This document shows positions 34,980-47,046 of a stretch of DNA of 64,000 nt, in pieces; within the stretch, counting starts at the first letter, position 1, and each line of letters begins with the position of its first letter. This DNA is from Nereocystis luetkeana (Eukaryota > Sar > Phaeophyceae > Laminariales > Laminariaceae): assembly GCA_031213475.1 (NCBI GenBank), contig JARUPZ010000020.1, positions 8,669,562-8,733,561 on the forward strand, given 5' to 3'. A program made the position numbers and the translations under genes. The notes beneath the pieces were generated by a model. That model had not been told where the DNA came from. It ran no database searches and worked only from the letters and a program-made list of their open reading frames with translations.

Positions 34980-36300
34980 TAGCTACACAGCCTCGACGAA
35001 ATACATACAGACAAAATTTGAAACCGTGGGCCCAACTTGCGCGCGGCCTGCTTCAAGTTTTTCTTCGTCTGGTTCAAAATTCGTGCCAGGTTATATCTAC
35101 GACCACACACAACGGTTACATACGTACCGCAGGGGCGTTATGCGAAAAACAAAACACTCGCCATGCTACCGTAGAGGGGTGAACCTCCAATCTCCTGAGT
35201 ATCCTCGCCTGAGGAACTATATACCAGGTATACTCTTTTGTTCCGGAATATATTGAACGATACTATTCGTTGTTAATATGAAAATGACCATTGTATTTGG
35301 GTACAGAGTGGTATGACATACGCTTAATCCTCTTTGAACTTCAGAGGGAAACAATGACGATAAAAAAGTGACTATGATTGCAGCAACCATTGTGGCTACT
35401 ACTACTAGTTACTGCGTGATTGTGGGGGAATGACATGCAGTGATTGGTGTTCTAGCTGCAATGGTTGAAGGCAAGGAGTCGCGCGGCACAAGCGCAAGAT
35501 ATCATCGTACCCGCACATACATCCTTCTGGGCGCTCGTGCTGCTCGTGGGACGTTGAAAACGCCAAAAAAGTGATCAACCATTGTTCTGGTCGCTATGTC
35601 GGGGTCCCAACAGGGTTTATCCCGACTATCAATCTCATGCAAAGATGTCAGGAGACAGCACTTTCACCCCTTGACAGACGCCAGCTTTGCCTTGGCATGC
35701 CTCGACTGACACCAAACCACTACGTTCAGTGTGGAACCCTCGACCCTACACCCTCGGCAGCGCACATTTTGCTTGGCTTGACATGTCTCCTGATGCGTCT
35801 GATCTCATGGTGTATTAATAAGTTCGTTTCGAAAAAAATATTGTACACAAAAACAAACAAATAAATACGGGGATTTCCTCAGCCGAGAAGCCCGATGAAT
35901 CCCTGCGACATGTTCTGACCTAAAATGTACCACGTATCATACACTCCTATCGCACGAGTAGCACCCATCGGTGGGAACATGTACTTCTCGTGTGCTCACC
36001 AATCTGAGCCGTGTAACGCCCTCAGGGATCTCGAGCGGCTGCGATCCATGCTGCCACTTGTTCTGGCTGACGTCAAGAATCGTCGCGGGAAGTTGGCTTT
36101 TCCGCAAGCGGGGGGACCGGAGGCGCAGGAGAGGAGGAAGGGAGAGGAGGAGGGGGTGAAGGTCGGCTCGGGTCCCCGTGCTTGGGGAAGTTCCGACTCT
36201 CTACATGGTACTACTCGTTAGGGCGAGTCAAATGATAGACCGTGTTTGAACGAGGACATACAAGTATTTGCCTTTTAGGTGCATTCGTGTTTACAGCCGT
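34980..36300. other. Intron-like DNA without clear genes
   Basis: No repeat shared with the rest of the window was noticed, and no exon with convincing splice sites. A purine-rich patch lies at 36110-36170. Confidence 0.35.
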
Positions 36301-36305
36301 TTACA

Positions 36306-36374
36306 ACTGCAGTCCCGTTTTGGGGACAAACCACTCGAATTGTAAGCAGTTTGCCCCCAAAACGGGACTGCAGT
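36306..36374. repeat. Family F palindrome
   Basis: Perfect 20-base arms ACTGCAGTCCCGTTTTGGGG and its complement, extended by near-matching bases, around a short loop. Confidence 0.75.
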
Positions 36375-36460
36375 CCTAAAAGGGATAGAATAAAAGCACA
36401 TAATACCTGGTAATGTGTGTCAGGGACCCTTCTGCCCTAAAAGAACTACCTGGTACAGTA

Positions 36461-36875
36461 TATGCCTTTCGTATTTTCTTTCCCCCCCGCCCGTTATTAT
36501 CGCTTTTTTGTCCCTTCTTTTCTTCTTTTTTTCATTTTTATTTCATTCCCGTGTGTACCTCTTTGTGTCTTTGCTAGTATGGTCCGTTTTGCCTTTTTTG
36601 CGTTTTGCTATCTATCTGCTTCTGTTTTTTTTTTTTTTTGCTTTGCTTCGCTTCATCTTCTTTTTTAGGTTTTTGTCTGCTATTAATAGTCTCCTTTTTG
36701 CTTCCCTGGTGTCCGCAGTGGTGGAGTGCGTATGCTTGTTTTTTGTTTTTGCCTCTGTTTTACTTGAGGTATTTCTCCCACTCCAGAGTTATTGGAGTCT
36801 GTCCTGCGACCACGGACTGCATTGTATTGTGAGTTAATGTGAGAACAACAACAACAACAACAACAACAACAATAG
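36461..36875 (+). repeat. Family G, partner of 5690-6106
   Basis: T-rich copy ending in (AAC)10. The near-identity over the whole length points to recent dispersal. Its open frame of about 140 codons is a by-product of T-richness. Confidence 0.85.
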
Positions 36876-37599
36876 GTACATGATCTTCGGGATATGATCT
36901 GCGGTGTATGGGACTATCAGAACTGGGAGCTAGGAGATAGATGTATCCTGCCCTCTCTCGCGGAAGGATGGGTGCTGTTTGTTTCTCAAGGGATTAAAAG
37001 GATACCCGTGGTACCAAGTTACCTAGTACCATAACACGACTCTGGACTAAAATGTAAGGAATTTCTAGTATGCATATTAGTGTGTAAAATATCCTTATAT
37101 TTCCGTCCAGGTACCAGTAATCAATACCTGGTACCTGGTAGTCATCCTGCACCTGGTACGTATAAATTCAGTACGTACAGCAGTGTGTGTGTTCTTCACA
37201 AGTACGTACGTAACCGCTCATTGTACCCGTCTCTACATCCCGCACATTCAGCGTCCGTGCTGAATCTTCATCCTGGAGAGACAACAGCTCTGTGGTCATA
37301 CACTACGCGATAGAGAAAGTGTATCGCATGTCAAAGGCATATACTGGGTATACCAAAAGCAGGACATACACTTACGAGCAAACCTGCAAGCCAGACAAAT
37401 TGCATGCCACTCTGTCCGATAATATAATTATCTTTCGGCCATACATATCTAAACAAAGAATCCTTACTTTTCCGGACAGCGTGGTACATACCCGGCACTC
37501 TATGTACGAGTACTCTCGAGGACAAAAAGATACGAAGCTAATTGGTGCAACGCCTAAACCAAAGTACGAACATCTATATTTCGCTGTTCTAGTACCCAC

Positions 37600-37649
37600 C
37601 TTTCGTCCACGGCTTTGTACTCTTCGGCGTGCCCACTCATCTCTGCCAT
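37600..37649 (-). CDS. Possible start exon of the minus-strand gene
   Basis: An ATG at 37649 opens 16 codons reading MAEMSGHAEEYKAVDE and ends in phase 2 at a good GTGGGT donor. It lies just upstream (in gene sense) of the N-terminal exons and is divergent from the ABC-F start. An alternative ATG pair a few bases upstream reads a more basic peptide in another frame. Assignment to the WD gene is inference. Confidence 0.35.
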
Positions 37650-38365
37650 CCATCATAGCGAGCACCAAGCGCGAGTGTGGGTGCCCCGTTCCCCAAGGTG
37701 CTGGGTGCCGCGATTGTGGTCGGAGGCCGCCCGTGTTGACCTCGGGCAATACGTACCTATATGACCAAAAATATAATACACGTTTGTGCTTCGATATGAC
37801 TATCATACACGTATTATATTTGCAGCCAGCTTGATATCAGCTTCGCCTTGGGATGAAAAGGACGGGGTATAGAGGGTGTGACAGGGTGTGACAGGGTGGG
37901 ATGCAAATGCTCAGACCCGAGGCAGGCGTGGGACCTGCTCGGTGTGCTCGTGCTCCTAAGACTCCTGCGAGTGTCACCAACGCTGACCGCGGCGATCCAG
38001 CCTCGCTTCAAGCACCAGGCTGCACTCTGGACGCCGTCTCCGGGATCGATCTGGTCAATCTGCGAAACCAAATTGACTTTGGATTTTTTTTTCCAACGGC
38101 TTGGAGACCGATAGTATTGGACGCGTCATGATCACTTGTGGCTTTAATATGCTAGGTTTAGAGAGGCAGTCAGTCAAGGAGTCAAGCCGTGATCTCCTGG
38201 GGGAAAATCTCAATCTTAATGGATCCAGTAGGCCGTCAAAACGCCTACAGAACCAATTGAAACCTTTGTTTTTGGGACGCTGCTCCTGCTCTCGACTCTC
38301 GACCCCACCTTTCGTTGCTGATTGCAGGGCTCCGCCGTCTCCGCCCTCTCTGCGGGTTTCTGACC
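37650..38365. promoter_or_regulatory. Probable shared divergent promoter and 5' region
   Basis: About 0.7 kb lies between the ABC-F start codon (plus) and the proposed minus-strand start exon at 37649. The piece at 37870-38365 is GC-rich and low in repeats, unlike the surrounding DNA. No clear TATA box is seen. Both strands have protein-like reading frames here, which I could not assign. Promoter function is inferred from position only. Confidence 0.35.
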
Positions 38366-38629
38366 ATGAACGCCTGCGAGAGACTTTCTCTGGCATCAGT
38401 GCTGCTGGTGGTCTTGATCGGCGTTCCACGAGCGGCGTGCTTTGTGGGTTTGGGCTTCCGTCTCGTAACCCCGAAAGCGACCTCGGCTCGGCTCGGCCGA
38501 AGTAGCCATGCCGAGGCAAGCCGGCGATGGCCTGGCACAGAGGCGCCGGACAGGAGAAGGAGGGGGGGGCATGTCGCCATGGCAACCGTGGACGAGGAGG
38601 AGGCCATCGCTGCTGAAGCTCTAGCGAAG
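38366..38629 (+). CDS. ABC-F exon 1: bipartite plastid leader
   Basis: The ATG at 38366 opens an 88-codon exon with no ABC homology. It holds the signal peptide, the AACF site, a basic transit region ([16 protein letters not shown]) and then an acidic stretch before the GTGAGC donor in phase 0. I chose this ATG over the upstream in-frame frame because the hydrophobic segment follows it at once. Two later ATGs (near MATVDEEE) could start a shorter, non-plastid form. Confidence 0.85.
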
Positions 38630-39525
38630 GTGAGCTGAAAAACTAAAAAGTCCACGGCTCAGGCAGACCTACCTGCAGGGGTGTACGTCACGCGTACCCG
38701 TGTACCATGAGACAGATCATGAGAGCTGGACTGGACGCAATTTTGAACCTTTTTGAGGCTGTCTCTCGTCATTTAGCCAGACCAAATCTGGATTGGCCCA
38801 TCAAACTGGTGTGGTTGTATGTTCTGGGGGTCTGCTGCCATGCGTACGTCGATCGTGTATTTGTAAGACGAATATGCGTGTGTAGACCAAGGGGGGGGAA
38901 GAGCCGCATCGGCTTGCTGCAACTACGATAGCATACGAGTACTACAGCAGTACACATGTTACTTTGTACCACTCTGTCTGGAATTGTAAGGACCGTTATT
39001 ATATTTAAATTAGTCTCCAAACGGTCCTTGCATTTCCGTCCAGAATCGTATGTAACAGGTATGTACCACCAGGTATGGCTGTTTGTCGACACACCAACAC
39101 CTTCTTCTCGTACACCGTGTCACACTGGGTGATAAGATAACAGAGCTGATTTCCTCCAAAACAAAGGGGTTGTGATACTAGGCTAGTGACTGGTGGTAAT
39201 GAGGCGCGGCCTCAGCAATACCTGCAGTAGTCAGATCATCATTATCATCATATCTGGGATGCATCGTGCTGGGCCAATACGGATAATTCTGTTTTGGGCT
39301 GAACCAAGTCGATCGCAGATCGAACATCTATCTACGCACGGTCGTGTTCTGGTTTCCACCTCGAAATTCGGCACAGTAATTGGAAGACGAAAAATCTGCA
39401 TCTGACAGGTTTCGCCCAACAGCAAAAAAAAAACTTCTTCCTCGTAGCAGGTGAGCAGGTGTCACCACACTACTTGTGCTGGTGTTCGACATATATAGCA
39501 GCAGAGCTTCTCCAGCAGCGAAACG

Positions 39526-39556
<31 letters not shown>

Positions 39557-42500
39557 GACGCACAAGGCCAGGGTTTATCAGTCTCATCCTTAAACCCTTT
39601 CAATACGTTCGATTTTGCCGTGTGTTTCCGGGTTCCGAACTCGAACTTCGGCATAATTTTAAGACGAAATATCGGAATCTGACATGTTTTGTCCTAGAGA
39701 GAGTGCCTCTTGTAGCAAGTGCCACCGTTACTACTGCTGTACAACATCTACAGCAGAGCTTCTCCAGCAGCAAAACAGCAGCAGCAGTGGCAGCAGGACA
39801 CACGAGGCCAGGGTCAGCGTCGCAGTACGCTCGGCTTGTGTCGGTTTAACCCTTGAGCCCTCTGTACACCGCACTCGATGTTGTTGTTATTGTGTGTTTC
39901 CTGATTCCTGATTCCGCACTCATAATTTGAAGACGAAAAATCTACCACCTGACATACATGTGCCGAACAGAGGTTCTCGTAGCTGACGCCACCACTACTA
40001 CTGACTGCTGTACAACATCTACAGCTGATCTTCTCCTGCTTCTCCTGCTTCTCCGTCCCCTCATTAGTAGGAGGGTAGGCCTGACAATACCACCTGCAGC
40101 ATGTCTTGGGGACATGGCCCGAACGTTGCTGTGGACAGACAAGCACAGTCTGCCTACGAGTACTCGTAGAGTTGTATTTCGATAGTTATTAGTAGGCCGA
40201 ACAAATAAAAAAGAAACGTCTCTGCCTGCTGTGGACTGCTGTGGACAGGCCCAATCTGCCTGCTGTGGACAAGCACAGTCTGCCTGCTGTGGACAGACAC
40301 AGTCTGCGTGCTGTGGGCAGGCACAATCTGCCATGCCTGCTGTTGGCAGGCACAAAACCGTTTCGATTTTGTTTTTTAAACATGGCCCACCGCAGGCATG
40401 TGCCTACACACGTTACCGCACCTAGCTCGACCAACTGCGAACGATTTACCACCGCACCAGCACGAGAACCTATACTTGGTGTGTGTGCGTGCACAGAGCC
40501 CGCGCGGACTGGAATTGGTGCCGTGTGCGTTGAGCTCGGTGGTCAAACGTGGGCGAAAAAATGTTGAATCAAACAAACACACTAGCAGAAAAACTCAAAG
40601 CAAGGAACCCTAACCTCGTATACGATCCGTTATGATGAGGCTTATTTTTCCTTGGAAAACCAGGAAAAGAAAGTCCCGCGCTTCGCGCTCACGCGCCTCA
40701 TTGTAATCGCATGCTCACACAAAGAAACTGGCACTTTAATAGGCGCATGTGTACACACATACATACATACTGCTGTAGCTCGGCGTTTTCTCTCTCGCCC
40801 CGTTGTCGAAAAAACCTGCTTGGCAGCCTCGTACGAGGGGGTGTGTTTTCTGTTCACCCGGTGTGATAGTGTGCTACGGTACTAGTGCACACCCGCACAC
40901 GGCTTCACTCACACTCGTATATGTGTATGTGCACGTACCCGTAAACACTTCGCACGAGTACCGATATCATACTAACCACGGAGCACTCTAAAAATAAAAG
41001 TTGATGCTGGTATACCAGGTACGTGGCAGCGGTCTGTGTGTGCGCTCTTCACATCGAGCCGCTCTTTCTACCGCACCCAGTGGTCGTGGTAGTTGTTCAA
41101 TCCTATGAAAGCGAGATAAAAGCTCGGTGGGCACAAAAATACGGCATAGGGGTGCTACATTGTTGTGCATTAAGCAGAGTAGACAATCTGTGCACAACAG
41201 CAGTATCATTGCAGGCCCAGACACAGGAGCGATGAGTGGAGATTGAAGGTTTGTGGCTCGGGCATGATGACCTAGATGGAGCGGACGGCAGAGATACGAG
41301 ATACCGAGTCGGCTCTGCCTGTGCTAATAGGAGGGCACCTGGCGTGCATCGCATATGGACGAGGCTTTTCGGTCGTTTCGTAGACCTGCGAGGCCGCGCG
41401 TGTGGGGTATCATATATACCTACCTCACAGAGGTAGATGCACAGCGAACGCAAAGCAGTGGCTACTCAGCAGTAGAAACAAGGCGTACATACACAGCAGC
41501 AGTAGATACGCAGCAGATGTGACCAGTGCCTCCACCCCTCTTCCCCCCTGGGTCTCGCATTGACACTGCCTCCTTATTTCGTGTCTGATGTAGGCTATCC
41601 TCCCCTACCTTGTGCCTTACATCAACACTGCCCCCCCCCCCCGCTCCCCTATTACGGGGGACAATATTAAATAGGACCAAATATTGTGAGTAAAAATGGG
41701 GGATTATATAGGTTTTTGTGTGTGTCGTAGGTCCTATTTAATATGGTCCCCCGTAATAGTTTATAGGCTACATCCCCCCCCCCCCCCCCCCCAACCCCAT
41801 TATTTTGGCTTACATAATCACCGCCCCCCCCCCTACACAGCCCGCACCCCTCATTGTGTGTGTTCCCAAAACACCGCCAACCCCCCCCTATTGTATACCG
41901 GGTACTGGCTTTGCTACATAAGCACACACCCTCACTCCTCGCCCCCACCCTCATCTTATGTATTACCGGTACGTCAACACTGCCCACCCTGCCGCCTCCA
42001 TTTTTTGTCTTACATCACCCCCCCCCCCCCCCCCGTTTTGCATCTTGAACAAACGCTGTCACCCCCCACCCCCACCCCCGAGTGCACCCCCCCCCCCCCC
42101 CCCCCCCTCCCCTCTCATAATGCGAACCAGGTATTACATAACCCCTCCTGACCTTCTTGTGTATAACACAAGCACTGCCCCCCCCCATCCCCCCCCCCTC
42201 TCCAATGCTCTGTCTTACAAAAACGCCACCACCCCCGCGCCCCCTCACTTGTTTTTGTATCTCACGTAAGCCCCCCCCCCCCCCCCCCCCCCCCCCTCCC
42301 TCTAATGCTCTGTCTAACAAAAACGCCACCGCTCCCACCCCCCCCCCCCCCCAATAGGTGGTCACCGGTACCTCTCAGCTCCTGATCGCGGATGGCCTCA
42401 CCAACACCTTTGATGGAGCGCGCTACCAGTTTGAAGGGATAGCGCTCACCGTGTGCAAGGGCCAGAAACTCGGCCTTGTGGGGGTTAACGGTTGCGGAAA

Positions 42501-44332
42501 GTCGACTCTGCTCAAGGTACGGTGCGGTGCGGTGCGGTGCGGTGCGGTGCGGTGCGGGGTGGGGTGGGGCCAGGCAGGGCGGGACGGGGCAGTGGAATGG
42601 GGTACAGTACGGTACGGTGTGCTGCGGTCCCCCCTTCTCCGCCCCATCGCCTCGTCACGAATGACGTTTGTTGGGGATCAGGCTCGGGGAGGTTTTTTCC
42701 AGTAGTAGAAAGCCTGTTTTAGTTTTTCATCTGCGGTGGTGCCAAGTGTTTTGCTTGCATGTATGCTCACAGTTCGTCCGCGTCGTCGGGCTCCCTACGG
42801 TCTCTGCCGCTGCTGCTACTGCTACTACTACTACTACTGCCACGGCTTGCCTGGTCAATTTCTGGTGCTGCTGCTTCTATTGCTGCTGCTGCTGCCTCTG
42901 CTGCTTCTGCTGCTTCTGCTGCTTCTGCGCCTGATACTGCTGCTGCTGCTTCTGCTGGTGCTTCTGGTGCTGTTGCTGCTGTCTTTCCCTTCGAAACGGG
43001 ACCAACCTTAACGCTCTCCGATAGGTGCTGGGGAAGAAGGAGACCTGCGACGCCGGCAACATCGAGTCGCCGAAGGCCACGGTGGTGACGTACGTCGAGC
43101 AGGACCCCGAGTTCCCGGAGGGTTTCACCGTGAGGGATGCCGTCTACGGGGCGGACAACCCCCTCATGAGGTACGGTAGATCTCCGTAGATGTCCACCCT
43201 TCGAGGGGGCGTCCTTGGCCGGGACTGTCAACAAAAGCCTACTATTTGAGAGTTCGCAAGTTGATGATATGCATTTAAAAGTGTCGTAATGGTCTACTAT
43301 TCCGCGGGGCCATAGTAAATAGGGCCTACGTTATACGCAAAAACCTATGTATTTCCCTATTTTTACCAACAATATTTGGTCCTATTTACTATGGTCCCCC
43401 GTTTTACTTGTAGCGTCGTTACGGTGGGCGGGGCTGTCAACGAACAGTCTACAATTTGAGGGTTGGTACTGATTGGTGACGCATGTTAATGGTCTGCTAC
43501 TCGTAGCTTTGGTAGTCTACTATTTCTGTGTTTTTCGTTGTATTAATAGTGTGAATTGTGTCTAGTTTCTACGAGGCGTTACAATGTCCACAGTAGTGTG
43601 TTAATACTTCCTCCCCCCCCCCCCTCCCTCCGCCACGGCGGCGGCCGCGGAGATTTCAATTGCACCCCCCCCCCCCTTCCCCCCCCCCGCGATCGTTATC
43701 GTCGGGAGAAGCGCGGTAAGTTAGTCTCCCGCTTCTAGGCGTAAAATACCTATGGTATGCTGTGTTGGGCCTTCTTGAGACTGTTTGGCACTGTTATGCC
43801 ACAGTAGGTAATATACCGTATTGTGCCGTGCTGACCGGGGAGGTCACCCCCCCTTATGCCCTCGGCCACCCCGCACGTTTTATTTTCCCGCGACAAGGGT
43901 CGTTCGCGAACACCAGCTTCTCATGCCGTGCTCTGTCCTGATTTGCTCTCCTGCTCTGGGATATGCTGTGCTGTTGCTGCTGTGCTGTGCCATACTATGT
44001 CATGCTGTTCTGGTATGCTATGCCATGTGCTTTGCTGTGCTGTGCTGTGCTGTGCTGTGTTGTGCTGTGCTGTGCTGTGTTGTGCTGTACTGTGCTATGT
44101 AGTATGCTCGCTACGCCACGCTCTGCTCTGCGCTCCGTCGCGTAGAGGTACTGCGGTGCACGAAGTATCCTGTACGTGTGTGTGTGTGCTGGTAGTGTGT
44201 GTTCTTCCGTTCCTTCGAGACGGGGGGGGGGGCGGGTTGCTGCCTTGTCTTGTGTGCACCGAACAGATTTAAGGGGAAAGGACCTGTTGCAGGTAGTGTG
44301 AGATCATGTTCGTCATCATCATCACCATCATC

Positions 44333-44363
<31 letters not shown>

Positions 44364-46833
44364 CCATCAGCACCATCATCATCATCATCATCATCACCAT
44401 CACCATCATCATCATCATCGTCATCACCAACTTCATCAACATGCTGTACTATGCGGTACCGAGCCTTCACCACGTTCTGATACCCGGCGCTGCGCTGTGC
44501 TGACCGGGAAACTCGCTCCCCTTGCATGCCCAACGTATCCTTCTCTCTCTCTTGCGCACACGCGACAAGGGCCGTCCGCGAGTACCAACTTGCCACAGAA
44601 TCCATCGAACACGCGGGTACCTCGCCGGACCCGGACGCCCTGGACAAGGCGATGGAGCGCTTCGAGAAAGCGACTGCGGGGATGGACAGGGTGGAGGGTT
44701 GGGATGCGGAGACCTTCGCGCTGCAGGCGAGAAGCAGCCCCTGGCCCGTTTTTGCTTGCCTTGCCTTGCCCGTGGCTTGGGGTTTAGTTTAAGGCATTTT
44801 TCAGGATTGGGTCTGGCTGATATCATACGGTTGGGAGACCTTCGCGCAGCGGGCGAGAAGAAGCCCCGGGTTGTCTTGCCTTGCCCGGCCGATGGCTTGA
44901 GGGTCTAGGTTTAGGTTTTCAGGCGTTTTTGAGGGCTACGGCTTAGCCCTTTGCGCAGCAGACGGGGCACCCCTCTCTGCTCGTCTTGCGTGGGCGGTGG
45001 TTTGAGGTTTCGATTTTTGGTTATCGGGGGCATTTTTGGTATTAATAGTTTGTTTTGTTGCTGTTGTTAATAGTTGGCTTTTATTTCGTTGTTTTTTGTT
45101 CTTGGTGTAATTTGTTCTTGTTCACCCTGCATGGAAGGTCCGCGACACAAACATAGCTCTCTGGGGTAATATCGTCCCGATTGCATTCATCGCATTACGG
45201 GTACTGCTTCCTGAAAGCGGTCGGGGTGCCGGTACCAAAACGTCAATGCCGTTGATCGCGTCGCGCATACTTTACTACACCCCCTCCTCCCCCCCCCCCC
45301 CCCCCCCCCCCTAGATTCAGCTGACTAAAACACGTTGTACGTACCGGTGTACATGATAATTTTTCCTCGCGTGTTTGCCAGGTGATGTCTCGGCTGGGAG
45401 TGAAGGACCTGCAGGACAGCTTAGTGGTGGAGCTCTCAGGGGGACAGCGCAAGCGAGTCGCTCTTGCGGCCGCTCTCATCCAGAAGCCGGACGTGCTTCT
45501 ACTTGATGAGGTGCGGAACAATAGAGAGGGGGTGGCGTTTTTTATTTTTGCGGTTGTTGCTGTTGATGCTGGTGACATGGCGGTGGTGTTGGTGTTGGTG
45601 GCGTTGGTGACGAGGGTGCTGTTTGTCGCCGTTGCTGGTGTTGTCGTTGTTGTTTTTCAGTCGCTTCAGCTATTCCTGTTCCCTCTTCGCGAATCCCTCC
45701 GCTCCCACCACCGACTCTTGCTGTTTCCGCGTGCTTTGTCTCTCGCGGAACGCGTTTCGTCGCGGCCGTCGCTTGTCTTCACCTCCCGCGTTTGTAACCG
45801 TAACCACCCCCCCCCCCTCCACCACCCTATCTGCTAAACCCCCTTTTACCCCCCCCCCCGCTCTTCCCACCCCCCACTCCACCCTACTTCACCCCACCCC
45901 GGCCCACCCCACCCCGACCTACCCCCACCCCAACCTCCAACCCCCACCCCCGACCCCGACCTCCTTTCGTGTACCACACCCTCTTGCAACTCCCCTCCCC
46001 TTGCATGAAAACGACCACTATCCTCATACGGGGGACCATAGTAAATAGGACCAAACATTGTTAGTAAAAATAGGTATATATGGGGTTTTATCTACCGTAA
46101 GTCCTATTTACTATGGTCCTTCGTAATAGGAGATTGATCGGGGCCTCAGGCGGCGAAACAAGAAGGGGATAGCATCAGCTATACATTTCTATGTAGTATA
46201 TGCAAACAACGTACTGGGCGCCCCAAGTGTTGAGTGTGCCTCGATTGGGAGTCAAAACGGTGCTCCGTCTCGTCAGAGATGCGTGGTCAATAGTCAACTG
46301 ACTTGGACGAGAAACGAACGAGTACGGTCCCCCCCCCCCCCCCCCCCCCCCTGCACGGCATTAATGCACCCCCCTTCCTTGTGGCACCTCGCCTCGCACC
46401 TGCAGCCCACGAACCACCTTGACGTGGAGGCGATCGAATGGTTGGAGAAACTTCTGGCTGAGCGGTCGCTGACGTTCGTTTGTGTGACCCACGACCGTTA
46501 CTTCTTGGAAAACGTGTGCCAAGAGATCATCGAGCTGGACACCGCCAAGCTTTACAGGTAGGAGAGGGCGTGGGGTGGAGTGGGGTGGGGAGGGACAAGG
46601 CGAGGTGGAGCGCAGTGAGATGGGGCGCAAATGTGGGTTGGCGTACCATGTACCAGCATGTGTTTGCAGTGCCTCTTGTGGGTCGTCTGAGGTGCGACTG
46701 TTTGCACGAAATGCGAGTTGCTGGGAGTCGTCCGGTGCATGGATCCTGCATGCGCGCCCCGCCTTTGCTGGTTTTAAACGTCTCCTACCCCGCCTCTGTC
46801 TACCCCCCCCCCCCGCCCCACGCTGCGCCCCGC

Positions 46834-46915
<82 letters not shown>

Positions 46916-46979
46916 CGTTTGTCTGACTGTCTGTCTGTCTGTCTGTCTGTCTGCCTGTCTGTCTGTCTGTCTGTCTGCC

Positions 46980-47046
<67 letters not shown>

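Noticed and set aside
38055..38655. Open frames on the minus strand opposite ABC-F exon 1
   Set aside because: Antisense shadow of a GC-rich exon whose plus-strand reading has a clear leader and a matching splice site.
44111..44647. Asp-rich open frame on the minus strand
   Set aside because: It is a product of the (CAT)n tract antisense to ABC-F intron 3 and exon 4.
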